Source: Saccharothrix carnea
GTDB lineage: Bacteria; Actinomycetota; Actinomycetes; Mycobacteriales; Pseudonocardiaceae
Reading direction: 5' to 3'
Assembly: GCF_003014735.1 (NCBI RefSeq)
Contig: NZ_PYAX01000005.1
Location: 372,001 to 436,000 of the forward strand
DNA: 64,000 nucleotides
A program made the translations under genes and the position numbers. The notes beneath the pieces were generated by a model, which was not told the origin of the DNA, ran no database searches, and was given only the letters and a program-made list of their open reading frames with translations. Shown here piece after piece: positions 32,563 to 40,934 of the stretch (positions within the stretch are counted from its first letter, which is position 1; every line of letters begins with the position of its first letter).

Positions 32563-33293
32563 ACATCGAGGAGGAGCTGGGCCGGTTGCTGCAGGACGAC
32601 CGGTTGGACGTGGTGGCCAGGCCGGACGCGACCGAGGTGGTCGTGGCGGGGGCGCGCCGGGTGCGGCGCCGGCGGACCGCGGTGGTGGGCGCGGTCACGG
32701 CGATCGCCCTGGTGGCGAGCGGGTGGGGTGTGACCGCGCTGAGCGGCTCGTTGAGCCTGCCGCCCGTGGACCCGGCCGTGCTGCCGACCACCACCGCGAC
32801 CACGGCACCGGCAGGTCCGGTGACGGTGACGGCGGCGCCGAGCACCGTGGTGGAGACGGTCGTCGTGACCGTGACGCAGGGACCGCAGCGGCCGAACGTG
32901 GGGTACGGCCCGGTGAAGTTCGGCATGACCGAGCAGGAGGTGGCGGCCACCGGACTGGTGACCGCGGCGCCGGGCGGCGAGTGCGTCGCGTTCAACTGGA
33001 CGGGTGACCCCGGCACGGTGAACGCCGTGCTCGTGGCCCGTGGCCAGGGTGTCGTGCGGATCAAGTTGCCATCGGACGGCAAGACGTCGACGGGGGTCGG
33101 CGTCGGGTCGACGGTGGCGCAGCTGGCGGAGAAGTACCCGGCGGGGGAGCAGCACCGCCCGGGGTTCTACGACGTGCCCATGGCGGGGGACGTCGGCTGG
33201 AAGTACGTGTTCGTGCTCGAGGCCGAGAAGGTCGTCGAGATCAGGATGCAGCGGCTCACCGCCGACTGCTGGGACCAGGGGGAACAGCGATGA
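32559..33293 (+). CDS. Putative membrane anti-sigma factor with outer sensor domain
   Basis: 244 residues from GTG 32559. A 45-residue cytosolic part (IEEELGRLLQDDRLDVVARPDATEVVVAGARRVRRR) of the length seen in SigE-family anti-sigma proteins, one span (TAVVGAVTAIALVASGWGVTALSG), then a Thr/Val-rich linker and a 150-residue outer domain beginning GYGPVKFGMTEQEVAATGLV. That outer domain is shared with the two lipoproteins encoded next. Two outer cysteines. Translationally coupled on both sides (GTGA, ATGA). Role as anti-sigma is inferred from position and topology. Confidence 0.75.
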   Translation: MNIEEELGRLLQDDRLDVVARPDATEVVVAGARRVRRRRTAVVGAVTAIALVASGWGVTALSGSLSLPPVDPAVLPTTTATTAPAGPVTVTAAPSTVVETVVVTVTQGPQRPNVGYGPVKFGMTEQEVAATGLVTAAPGGECVAFNWTGDPGTVNAVLVARGQGVVRIKLPSDGKTSTGVGVGSTVAQLAEKYPAGEQHRPGFYDVPMAGDVGWKYVFVLEAEKVVEIRMQRLTADCWDQGEQR

Positions 33294-33889
33294 AGGTCAT
33301 GGGTGTGGTGTTGGCGGTGGCGGGTCTGGCGCTGGTGGGGTGCACGTCCGAACCGGACGCGTCGATCGGCACGGCGTCGTCCGCGACGACCACGACGACG
33401 AGCCCGTCCAGCCCGTCCAGCCCGTCCGGCACGTCGGCCGTCGCGCCGAGCACCGTCACGGTGCAGTCGACGGTGACGAGCACCGTGCAGGAGACCGTGG
33501 TGGTGGACGCGACGCCGGTGCTCAGCCACACCGGGTTCGGCGCGATCAAGCTCGGCATGACCCGCGAGCAGCTCGTGGCGACCGGCCTGGTCGGAGAGCC
33601 GACGCTGCGGATGAGCGCGCAGTGCGACATGTACCCGCTGAAGTCCGACAACGGCTACGCCTGGATCCAGGACGGCCAGGGCGTCATGGCGATCACCGTG
33701 AAGTCCGGCGCCAAGACCACCGAGGGCCTGCCGGTCGAGATCAGCCCGGCCGACCCGCGACTGACGAAGACCTACCCGAGTGGTGAGGCCGGGCCGAACG
33801 GCTTCACCGCGTGGGTGAACGACAACGTGAGGTACTTCTTCCACGGCCACACGTCGCTCACGCGCCGGGGTCAGGCCTGCTTCAACTGA
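33290..33889 (+). CDS. Lipoprotein with the same GMT-type outer domain (1)
   Basis: 199 residues from ATG 33290. Lipoprotein signal VVLAVAGLALVGC with the lipobox Cys at about residue 18, Thr/Ser-rich linker, then GFGAIKLGMTREQLVATGLVG, an outer domain of about 125 residues paralogous to that of the preceding anti-sigma candidate. Overlaps its stop by 4 bp. Probably binds or modulates the same ligand at the outer face (inference). Confidence 0.8.
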   Translation: MKVMGVVLAVAGLALVGCTSEPDASIGTASSATTTTTSPSSPSSPSGTSAVAPSTVTVQSTVTSTVQETVVVDATPVLSHTGFGAIKLGMTREQLVATGLVGEPTLRMSAQCDMYPLKSDNGYAWIQDGQGVMAITVKSGAKTTEGLPVEISPADPRLTKTYPSGEAGPNGFTAWVNDNVRYFFHGHTSLTRRGQACFN

Positions 33890-33927
33890 CCTCGGCCGCC
33901 GGTGGGGGCGTGGGGGAGGATGGACCG

Positions 33928-34431
33928 ATGAAGCCGGTCGTGCTGGCGGTCCTCCTGCTGCTCACCGCCTGCGAGTCGCCCGCACCGCGGGCCGTGCCGC
34001 CCGCCGCGGACGTCAGCGCGACGTCCGGGGTGGACGGCACGGCCGTGCTCGACGCCCGCGGCATCGGCGCGGTGCGGCTGGGCATGACGGCGGCCGAGCT
34101 GGAGGCGACCGGCGAGATCGGCGGCGACATCACCACCGCGGAGTTCTCGTGCACGATCCGCGAGTTGAAGGCCGCGCGGGGCTGGGTCGGGATCCAGGAC
34201 GGCGTGGCGGTGGAGATCCGGGTCGACGGGGGTGCCGGCACCCCGGAGGGCCTGCGCATCGGTGATTCGCGGGCCCGAATGCACGAGGTCTACCCGGGCG
34301 TGGAGCAGTACCCGCACGGCTTCGTCCGGCCGCTGGACGCCGAGACCGGCTACAAGTTCTTCTTCGAGAACGCGGGCGACACGCTCACCGGCATCGGCCT
34401 GGTGCGGGCCGACCGGGGCTGCCTGACCTGA
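33928..34431 (+). CDS. Lipoprotein with the same GMT-type outer domain (2)
   Basis: 167 residues from ATG 33928 with GGGGGAGGA upstream. Lipobox LLLLTAC at residue 15, then GIGAVRLGMTAAELEATGEIGG, TAEFSCTIRELKAARGWVGIQDGVAVEIRV. Third member of the tandem family, closest to 33290-33889 (shared layout WIQDGQG/GIQDGVA, YPSG/YPGV, final Cys). Followed by a terminator hairpin that ends the operon. Confidence 0.8.
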   Translation: MKPVVLAVLLLLTACESPAPRAVPPAADVSATSGVDGTAVLDARGIGAVRLGMTAAELEATGEIGGDITTAEFSCTIRELKAARGWVGIQDGVAVEIRVDGGAGTPEGLRIGDSRARMHEVYPGVEQYPHGFVRPLDAETGYKFFFENAGDTLTGIGLVRADRGCLT

Positions 34432-34452
34432 GCGCCCGACCCGTGCACGCCG

Positions 34453-34486
34453 CGACGCCCGCCACCGGGGGAGGTGACGGGCGTCG
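34453..34486. terminator. Bidirectional hairpin between lipoprotein and ferritin genes
   Basis: Fourteen-base arms (CGACGCCCGCCACC and GGTGACGGGCGTCG, one mismatch or G-U pair) with a 6-nt loop, in the gap between two convergent genes. No long T run. Confidence 0.6.
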
Positions 34487-34506
34487 TTCGCTGTCAGCGG
34501 GTCGGG

Positions 34507-35067
34507 TTACAGGCTGCCGCCCGCGGCCCGGGGCGCGCCGCCGTCGGCGTCCTCGCCCACGGTCTCGCGGGTCAGGAAGTTCTCCACGTGGAACAGGTTG
34601 CCGTCCGCGCGGTCGATCACGGTGAGCAGCGTGCTCATCGACGCGACCTCCTCCACCTGTTCCTTGAGGAACCACTGGAGGAACTGCTCGCCGATGTAGT
34701 CGCCTTCGTCACGCGCGGTCTTCGCGAGCGCCACGATCTGCTCGGTGACCTTCTTCTCCTGCTCCAGCGCGAGCGCGACCGGCTCCCGCGGCGCGGTGAA
34801 GTCGTTGCGCACGTCGTCCACACCGGGAATGGCCACCGGCAGTCCGTTGTCCATCAGGTACTGCACGATCATCATCGCGTGGTTGCGCTCTTCCAACGCC
34901 TGCTTGTAGAAGTGCGACGCGAGGCGCGGCAGGTCGTTGGCGTCGAACCAGACCGCGATGGCCACGTACTGCTGCGAGGCCGTGAACTCGTTGCGCACCT
35001 GCTCCTGGAGCAGGCCGTGGAACTTCGAGGAACGCGCGCCGGTAATCTTCTTCAAGTTGACAGCCAT
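34507..35067 (-). CDS. Ferritin
   Basis: 186 residues from ATG 35067. Four-helix ferritin: KFHGLLQEQVRNEFTASQQYVAIAVWFD with the first ferroxidase Glu, ALEERNHAMMIVQYLMDNG with the E-x-x-H ligands, and GEQFLQWFLKEQVEEVASM. No heme-binding Met pattern obvious, so a non-heme BfrB-like ferritin that forms a 24-mer iron store. C-terminal tail of about 25 residues is Gly-rich. Upstream sequence (35068-35127) has GGTAAGGCTTGCTAAGC, a poor match to the DtxR/IdeR box, so iron control is possible but not shown. Confidence 0.93.
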   Translation of the reverse strand: MAVNLKKITGARSSKFHGLLQEQVRNEFTASQQYVAIAVWFDANDLPRLASHFYKQALEERNHAMMIVQYLMDNGLPVAIPGVDDVRNDFTAPREPVALALEQEKKVTEQIVALAKTARDEGDYIGEQFLQWFLKEQVEEVASMSTLLTVIDRADGNLFHVENFLTRETVGEDADGGAPRAAGGSL

Positions 35068-35127
35068 GCTCGAAGAATACCCGATAGTGTGGTTTCAATG
35101 CATTGCAGGTAAGGCTTGCTAAGCTTA

Positions 35128-35165
35128 GGAAAGGGTTGCCGAAGAAAGCTTAGGCAACCCTTTCC
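35128..35165 (-). terminator. Terminator hairpin after arginine deiminase
   Basis: Perfect 13-bp arms (GGAAAGGGTTGCC / GGCAACCCTTTCC) with a 12-nt loop, starting 8 bp after the arcA stop on the minus strand. No T run. Confidence 0.7.
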
Positions 35166-35173
35166 GGGTCCAT

Positions 35174-36421
35174 TCAGACCAGGGGTGCGCGGTCGATCGG
35201 GCAGGACATGCAGCGCGGCCCGCCGCGGCCGGAGCCCAGTTCGGAACCGCTGATCCGGATCACCTCGACGCCCGCGTCCTCCAGTCGCGCGTTCGTCTCC
35301 ACGTTCCGCTCGTAGGCCACCACCAGGCCCGGCCCCACGGCGAGCGTGTTGTTGCCGTCGTCCCACTGCTCGCGTTCCGCGGTGACCGGGTCCAGCCCGG
35401 TGTCGATCACGCGCAGCCGGTCGATGCCCATCGCGTCGGCCGCCGCCTCCAGGAACGGCCGCCGGTCGTCGACCGCGACACCGCCCGCGCCATCGGACCG
35501 CACGGGGTAGGCGAACAGGTTGTCCCGCACCGCCGGGTACATCACCACGGCGTCCCGGTCGACCATCGTGCACACCGTGTCCAGGTGCATGGTCGCCCGC
35601 TCCTGCGTGATCGGCACCGCCAGCACGGTGTGCGCCAGGCCGTCCGCCAGCGCGGACCGGGCGAACGACTCGGCGCCCGCCGGCGTGGTCCGCTCGCCCA
35701 CGCCGATCGCCAGCACACCCGGCGCGAGCAGCAGCACGTCACCGCCTTCGACCGGCGCGGAGTGCGCCCCGTAGGCGCGGCCGGTCTTGCGGAACCGCGG
35801 GTGGTAGGCGTAGATCAGGTCGGTCAGCGCGGTCTCCCGGTCGCGCGCGGGCAGCGCCAGCGACGTGATCGCGACCCGGTCGCCCACCCACACCGACGAG
35901 TCGCGGGTGAACAGCAGGTTCGGCAGCGGGTCGACCGCGAAGTCGATCGGGTGGTGCATCTTGCGCACCAGCGACGCGCCCTCGGCCGCGGGCAGCTCCT
36001 CGAACGTCATGCCGGTCATCAGCGCGGTGGCCAGCTGGTCGGGGCTGATCGAGGCCAGGTGCGAGCGCAGCGCGTCGGCCAGGTCGATGCCCAGCCGCCG
36101 CTCGTTGACCGCGCTGTGGATGCCCGCGATCCGCGCCCGGTCGTCGTGCAGCGCGTCGACCAGCAGGTCCGCCAGCAGCAGCACCTCGACACCGCGCCCG
36201 CGCAGCAGTTCGGCGAACGCGTCGTGCTCCTCCTGGGCTCGGTCGACCCACGGCACGCCGTCGAACAGCAACTGGTCGTTGTTGCGCGGGGTGAGCCGCT
36301 TGAGCTCGGCGCCGGGACGGTGCAGCAGCACCGTGCGCAGGGGGCCGACTTCGCTGTCGACGCGGGGCGCCGCTGCCGGCTCGCCGTCGGTGGACGCGGT
36401 CTGGGCGATGTGCGCAGTCAC
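35174..36421 (-). CDS. arcA: Arginine deiminase
   Basis: 415 residues from GTG 36421. Guanidino-modifying enzyme: [15 protein letters not shown] with the substrate-binding Asp, [16 protein letters not shown] with the catalytic His and Asp, [20 protein letters not shown] and the C-terminal nucleophile Cys in RCMSCPIDR. Converts arginine to citrulline and ammonia; cytosolic. No ornithine carbamoyltransferase or carbamate kinase gene is beside it, so it is an orphan arcA, as in many actinobacteria, possibly for acid or nitrogen stress. Followed by a hairpin. Confidence 0.95.
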   Translation of the reverse strand: MTAHIAQTASTDGEPAAAPRVDSEVGPLRTVLLHRPGAELKRLTPRNNDQLLFDGVPWVDRAQEEHDAFAELLRGRGVEVLLLADLLVDALHDDRARIAGIHSAVNERRLGIDLADALRSHLASISPDQLATALMTGMTFEELPAAEGASLVRKMHHPIDFAVDPLPNLLFTRDSSVWVGDRVAITSLALPARDRETALTDLIYAYHPRFRKTGRAYGAHSAPVEGGDVLLLAPGVLAIGVGERTTPAGAESFARSALADGLAHTVLAVPITQERATMHLDTVCTMVDRDAVVMYPAVRDNLFAYPVRSDGAGGVAVDDRRPFLEAAADAMGIDRLRVIDTGLDPVTAEREQWDDGNNTLAVGPGLVVAYERNVETNARLEDAGVEVIRISGSELGSGRGGPRCMSCPIDRAPLV

Positions 36422-36620
36422 GCCACCGAGGGTAACCCGAGGTCGGTCGGATCAGCAGCTCTGAGCGGCCCGTTCCAGCGAAACTCGATCGTATGACCGC
36501 CTTGGAATGGCGATTCGTTGTGTCATCGGGTACTTGGACGCGTGAAGTGTTGCGTTGTGAGGTGGACTGCCGGTCAGTCGAGGTGGTTGCGGGATGATCG
36601 TGTTCTACCGGGGAGGATCA

Positions 36621-36980
36621 GTGGCGGACTTCCACTTGTTCATCGACGCGCCCGACAACACCGCTTCGGCGACCGGCCAGTTGCTCCAAGAGCTGGTCAG
36701 GGGCGCGCGGGTCGACGCACGGCCCGCGCAGGCCGCGTCACCGGAGGGCTCGAAGAGCGGCACCGGCGCGACCATCGCCGAACTCGTCCTCAACGGCGCG
36801 CTGCCCGCCGCGGTGGCCGGCGCCGTCGCGTCCGTGGTCGCCTCGTTCGTGCAGCGCGGCGGCGCCCGCAAGGTGACGATCAAGAACGGTGACGACGAGA
36901 TCACCGTCGAGGGCGTGGACGCCCGCTCGCAGAAGGCGCTGCTGGAGGCGTGGCTGCGCGAGCACGAGAGCGAGGGGTGA
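36621..36980 (+). CDS. EACC1-like effector-associated protein
   Basis: 119 residues from GTG 36621 with a perfect GGGAGGA ribosome site. Layout matches effector-associated constant component 1: an N-terminal strand-helix part (ADFHLFIDAPDNTASATGQLLQELVRG), a hydrophobic helix (LPAAVAGAVASVVASFV, residues about 60-77) and a C-terminal beta unit (KVTIKNGDDEITVEGVD) ending in a helix. EACC1 proteins are found next to caspase- or trypsin-like effectors in predicted conflict systems and are thought to gate them. One base separates it from the caspase gene. Confidence 0.75.
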   Translation: MADFHLFIDAPDNTASATGQLLQELVRGARVDARPAQAASPEGSKSGTGATIAELVLNGALPAAVAGAVASVVASFVQRGGARKVTIKNGDDEITVEGVDARSQKALLEAWLREHESEG

Positions 36981-36981
36981 G

Positions 36982-39039
36982 GTGGGTCGGCACGCCCTCC
37001 TCGTCGCCACCGGCGAGTACGAGGACGTGCGGCTGAGCAGGCTGCGCGCGCCCGAGCAGGACGTCGAACGGCTCGCCGCCGTGCTGGAGGACCCCGACGT
37101 CGGCGGGTTCACCACGGTCGAGGTGCTGCGGGACCGGGCCGACCACGAGATCCGCCGCGCGGTCGAGGACCTGCTCGCGCCGCGCGAGGCGGACGACCTG
37201 GTGCTGCTGTACTTCTCGTGCCACGGCCTGACCACGCCGGCGCGGCGGCTGTACTTCGCCGCGTCGAACACCGTGCAGGACCGGCCCGCCGGCACCGCGA
37301 TACCCCGGTCGTTCCTCAACGAGCAGCTGGAGGACTGCCGGGCGTCCGGCCGGATCCTGCTGCTGGACTGCTGCTTCAGCGGCGCGTTCGTGGAAGGGTT
37401 CAAGGCGGGCGGGACGAGCGTGCTGGACGACGTCGGCACCGGGTACGTGGTCATGACCGCGTCCAACGCCTACGAGTACGCGTTCGAGCAGGACTCGCTG
37501 TCCCTGGACGCGCCGGTCGCGTCGCTGTTCACCGACGTGCTGATCGAAGGCCTCGCCGGCGGTGCGGCGGACCTCGACGGTGACGGGTGGATCGACGTCG
37601 ACGAGCTGTTCAAGTACGCGCAGGGCGAGGTGCGCGGCCGGCGTCCCGACCAGACACCGCAGTTCTTCGCGCACGGCTCGTCGCAGCCGCTGCGGATCGC
37701 GCGGGCCGGTGGCTCGCCCGGTCGCCGGCCGCGCGGCACGGCGTCGTACACGTCCGGTCAGCTGCTGGTGGCGCGCGGTTTCCGGGCCGCCGCCGAACCG
37801 GTGTGCCGGACGTTGGGGCCGATGGGGCGGCGGGCCGTGGTGTTCGTGGACCGGCGGCCGGTGGAGCTGGCCGACGCGTCGGCCATCGTGGCCGCGTTCC
37901 AGCCGGACGAACCGCGGGACTGGCTCGGCGCGGGCTACGTGCGCGACCTGGTGCTCCAGGTGCGGCGGGACGCCGGTGACGGCGCGGCGTCGGCGGTGGC
38001 CGTGGCGCGCGGCGCGATCGGCGGGCTGGTCGAGGCGATGCGCGACGGCCACAACCCGGTGCGGCTGATGCGCGGCGTCACGTCCGCCGCCGCCCGCGCG
38101 GTCGAACTGATCACCGAGTCCGCGGTGCGGTTGAAGACCTCGGACGTGCGGGCGTTGGCGATTGCCGCGGCGGGCAGCGCGGAGATCGGCGGCCTCGTCG
38201 CGGAGGTGGTCGGGGAGACCCGGATGCGCGCCCCGATCCTGGTGGAGGAGGGCCAGGGCATCGGGCTGCAGTACGAGATCCGGCCGGGTCTGCGCTTGGC
38301 CGGTGGCTACGCGTCGAGCCTCTTCGTGACCGACGTGGAGCGGGACGAGGCGGTCTTGGTCGACGCGCGGGTGCTGCTGGTGAGCGGGCGCCTGCCCACC
38401 GGGCTCGGCAATGCGGTCGCGACCATCCGCGACGAGGGCCAAAGCCTGTTCGTGGTTTGCGAGGAGCTTCCGCACGATGCGCTCACGGCGGTGCTGCGAA
38501 TCGGTGGCCGGTGGTCGACCCTCGCGGCCGTGACCGACCACCATGGGCTGAACCGGCTCCAGGCGACGGTCGGCGGCACGATTCTCGACGCGGACCTGCT
38601 GGAGACGGCGAACCCGCGCTCATTCGGCCAGGTGGAGAAGGTCGTGGCCACCTCCCGGGAAGTCGTGGTGTACGGCGGCCACCCGCAGAGCGACACGAAG
38701 GCGGGCTTGATCCGTGCCCCCGCCGCCGACCTGCCGAAGGTGGAGCGCGCTGTGCGTGCCGTGCGCAGTGCCGCACACGAAGGCGTGTTACGCGGCGGCG
38801 GTGTGGGCTTGGCCGACCTGGGCGCTCGCCTGGCGGCGGACGCCGCGGGCACCCCGGAGGAGATCGCCGGCTGGCAGGCCTTCGCCGCCGCCCTGGCCGA
38901 ACCGGCCCGCCGCATCGCCGAGAACGCCGCCGTCACCGTCGCCGACCTGGACCCGACCCTGCTCGACTCGGCGGGCGTCGCCCGCACCGTCGTCACCGCC
39001 GCCGCCCACACCACCTCCCGCTTCCTCCTCGTCCACTGA
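36982..39039 (+). CDS. Caspase-like protease fused to a degenerate GroEL-like domain
   Basis: 685 residues from GTG 36982. Residues 1-240 form a caspase/metacaspase-type peptidase C14 domain: His81 in YFSCHGL and Cys131 in LLLDCCFSGAF are the catalytic pair, with TASNAYEYAFE and FTDVLIEGLAGG after them; a calcium-loop-like DLDGDGWID lies at 198-206. Residues about 255-685 align along their whole length with chaperonin GroEL: TLGPMGRR (278), AGDGAASAV (331), NPVRLMRG (358), VEEGQGIG (421), GGYASSLFV (441), EGVLRGGGVGL (600). The GroEL ATPase residues are lost (catalytic Asp398 is Arg589; the GDGTTT threonines are Ala, Ala, Ser). Proposed: a protease effector with an oligomerising or misfolding-sensing chaperonin module, gated by the EACC1 protein. 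Confidence 0.85.
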   Translation: MGRHALLVATGEYEDVRLSRLRAPEQDVERLAAVLEDPDVGGFTTVEVLRDRADHEIRRAVEDLLAPREADDLVLLYFSCHGLTTPARRLYFAASNTVQDRPAGTAIPRSFLNEQLEDCRASGRILLLDCCFSGAFVEGFKAGGTSVLDDVGTGYVVMTASNAYEYAFEQDSLSLDAPVASLFTDVLIEGLAGGAADLDGDGWIDVDELFKYAQGEVRGRRPDQTPQFFAHGSSQPLRIARAGGSPGRRPRGTASYTSGQLLVARGFRAAAEPVCRTLGPMGRRAVVFVDRRPVELADASAIVAAFQPDEPRDWLGAGYVRDLVLQVRRDAGDGAASAVAVARGAIGGLVEAMRDGHNPVRLMRGVTSAAARAVELITESAVRLKTSDVRALAIAAAGSAEIGGLVAEVVGETRMRAPILVEEGQGIGLQYEIRPGLRLAGGYASSLFVTDVERDEAVLVDARVLLVSGRLPTGLGNAVATIRDEGQSLFVVCEELPHDALTAVLRIGGRWSTLAAVTDHHGLNRLQATVGGTILDADLLETANPRSFGQVEKVVATSREVVVYGGHPQSDTKAGLIRAPAADLPKVERAVRAVRSAAHEGVLRGGGVGLADLGARLAADAAGTPEEIAGWQAFAAALAEPARRIAENAAVTVADLDPTLLDSAGVARTVVTAAAHTTSRFLLVH

Positions 39040-39041
39040 CC

Positions 39042-39104
39042 CGCGTGTCCTACGTCCAGAACGCGCGTGTCCCACGTTCAGAACCCCCGAGTTCAACGCT
39101 CAGG
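39042..39104. repeat. Two near-identical 21-nt direct repeats plus a third degenerate copy
   Basis: 39042-39062 and 39064-39084 (unit CGCGTGTCC-ACGT-CAGAAC, 2 of 21 positions differ), then a shorter degenerate copy about 39088-39104 (GAGTTCAACGCTCAGG). In the gap after the caspase gene; function unknown. Confidence 0.7.
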
Positions 39105-39146
39105 ACGCCATCCTTCGACTCACCGGGTGAACCGGACGCGGAGGAC

Positions 39147-39911
39147 TCAGGGCAACCAGGACACGTGACCGCGCAACACCGTGTAGCCGACGAACGCGAC
39201 CACGTCGAGCAGCGCGTGCGCCACCACCAGCACCCACAACCGGTTCGTCCGCTGCCAGACCTTGCCGAACACCAGGCCCATCACCACGTTCCCGATGAAC
39301 CCGCCGAAACCCTGGTACAGGTGGTACGAGCCGCGCAGCACCGCGCTGGCCAGCAACGCCGTGTTCTCCCGCCAGCCGAGCTGCCGGAGCCGGGTGATGA
39401 AGTACCCGACGACCAGCACCTCCTCCGCCCACGCGTTGCCGATCGCGGCCAGCACCAGGACCAGGCTGCGCCACCACGACGAGTCCAACGTGGACGGCAG
39501 CACCGCCAGGTTCAGCCCCAGGTTCCACGCGACCAGGTAGAACACCAACCCCGGGATGCCGATCACGGCGGCCAGCCCGAGGCTGCCCAGCGCGTCCGGC
39601 CCGATCCGGGTGCGGTCCAGGCCCAACGCCCTCAGCTTGATGCCGCCCTGCCACAGCAGGTACAGGCCCAGCCCGCCCCACGCGGCCAGCTGCACGACGC
39701 TGAGCAGCTGCGCGATCAGGTCCAACAGGTCGAACCGCGCCTGCGGGACGTTGATCGCGACCTTCTGCTCGTTGAGCGGCACCGGGTCCAGCAGGCTGTC
39801 CAGCAGCCGCACCAGGCTGCGCACCCCGGACAACCCGAGCGTCACGGCGAAGACGAGCAGCAGTTCCAGCCGGTAGCCGCGCCGCGTCCGGGCGTCGAGG
39901 TCTTCGATCAC
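39147..39911 (-). CDS. CPBP (CAAX/Rce1-type) intramembrane metalloprotease
   Basis: 254 residues from GTG 39911. About seven helices with the three CPBP motifs: AWAEEVLVVGYFITRL (Glu-Glu), RGSYHLYQGFGG (His replacing the usual position), and VVAHALLDVVAFV (His with Asp). Members cleave prenylated proteins or confer bacteriocin self-protection in the membrane. Convergent with the caspase gene. Whether it takes part in that system is unknown. Confidence 0.88.
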   Translation of the reverse strand: MIEDLDARTRRGYRLELLLVFAVTLGLSGVRSLVRLLDSLLDPVPLNEQKVAINVPQARFDLLDLIAQLLSVVQLAAWGGLGLYLLWQGGIKLRALGLDRTRIGPDALGSLGLAAVIGIPGLVFYLVAWNLGLNLAVLPSTLDSSWWRSLVLVLAAIGNAWAEEVLVVGYFITRLRQLGWRENTALLASAVLRGSYHLYQGFGGFIGNVVMGLVFGKVWQRTNRLWVLVVAHALLDVVAFVGYTVLRGHVSWLP

Positions 39912-39933
39912 GCCCCTACGTTAACCGCGCACG

Positions 39934-40695
39934 TCAACGGCGTTGCGCCAGGAACGGGCAACCCATCAGGCGACGCAGCTCCCCCGCCAGCTCCTGCGCC
40001 GTGCCGACCGGGCGGGAGAACGCGATCCGCACGTCGTGATCGGAATCCGACATCTCCACCCGCAGCCGCAGCCCCAGCCGGTCCAAGCCCAGCGGACGGA
40101 CGTGACCGCCCCTCAGGTCGGCGGGCAGGTGCTGTGCGAGCAGGCCCACCACGTCCCGGTGCGACAGCTCCAGGTGACGCAGCCAGTGGTCCTCGTGCGC
40201 GGCGAACGGGTCCGGCTCCGCCTGCGCGAACAGCTCCGGCCGCAACGACGTGGTGCCCTCCGCGTCCGCCACCACCAGCGAAGCAGGAGACAACCGCAAC
40301 GCCGACGCGCCGTGCCCGACGTCGAGCAGCCGCGGGTCCGGCCGCGCCTCGGCGACCAGGAGAGCGGCCTCGCGGGCTTGTTCGGCGGTGAGCGCGCGCA
40401 GCCACCCGGTGATCCACAACAGGCCGCGCACCGGCTCGCGCAGCTGCACCGGCGCCTGGTCGGCGAGCTCCAGCATCGCGGTCAGCTCCGCCCGGCGGGC
40501 CGCCTCGACCAGCGGGTGCTCGTCGGGCAGCACGATCGTCGCCTCACCGCTCGGGTGGACGTGGTGCAGCACCGGGGTGACCCGGTTCTCCGTGCCGTCG
40601 GACGGCAGCAGCGCCGCGCGCCCACCACGGGCGGCGATCGTGCGGGCCCGTTCCGCCGGCAGCGGCGCAGGCGGTCGACGTGTCGTCTCGTTCAC
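39934..40695 (-). CDS. DUF2470 domain protein, heme-utilisation related
   Basis: 253 residues from GTG 40695 with GGGAGGTGAG upstream. N-terminal half shows a split-barrel of the pyridoxamine-oxidase-like/HugZ kind (VTPVLHHVHPSGEATIVLPDEHPLVEAAR), C-terminal DUF2470 helix-turn (DPFAAHEDHWLRHLELSHRDVVGLLAQHL). Such proteins bind or degrade heme and are usually induced when iron is scarce. A good DtxR/IdeR box lies 17 bp before the start. Confidence 0.82.
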   Translation of the reverse strand: MNETTRRPPAPLPAERARTIAARGGRAALLPSDGTENRVTPVLHHVHPSGEATIVLPDEHPLVEAARRAELTAMLELADQAPVQLREPVRGLLWITGWLRALTAEQAREAALLVAEARPDPRLLDVGHGASALRLSPASLVVADAEGTTSLRPELFAQAEPDPFAAHEDHWLRHLELSHRDVVGLLAQHLPADLRGGHVRPLGLDRLGLRLRVEMSDSDHDVRIAFSRPVGTAQELAGELRRLMGCPFLAQRR

Positions 40696-40711
40696 CCGCT
40701 CACCTCCCAAC

Positions 40712-40730
40712 TTAGGGCAGCCTAACTTGA
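40712..40730 (-). promoter_or_regulatory. DtxR/IdeR iron box
   Basis: TTAGGGCAGCCTAACTTGA matches the 19-bp palindromic consensus TTAGGTTAGGCTAACCTAA at 14 positions, including both TTAGG and CTAAC half-sites, directly upstream of the DUF2470 gene. Confidence 0.7.
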
Positions 40731-40934
40731 TGGAGCCCGGTGGCGGTAGTCCCACGACCGGCTTACCCGGCTCTTCGTGCGCGGAGATCGTCGACGCAGG
40801 TTAGGGGGTCGTCGGCAGGCGTGTCCGCACGGGTGGGGTCCTGCGGACGCGGAACGGTCCGGTTGGCCGATTCGGTCCACCCCGCGTTCGTCGTAACCTT
40901 GGCTCGATCTGGGCGCGCCTGGCGGAGGTGGCTC

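Noticed and set aside
35068..35127. IdeR/DtxR box before ferritin
   Set aside because: GGTAAGGCTTGCTAAGC matches only part of the 19-bp consensus and half-site spacing is off by one; kept only as a remark in the ferritin entry.
39147..39911. CPBP protease as third member of the caspase system
   Set aside because: It is convergent, separated by repeats, and CPBP genes are common everywhere; no positive link seen.
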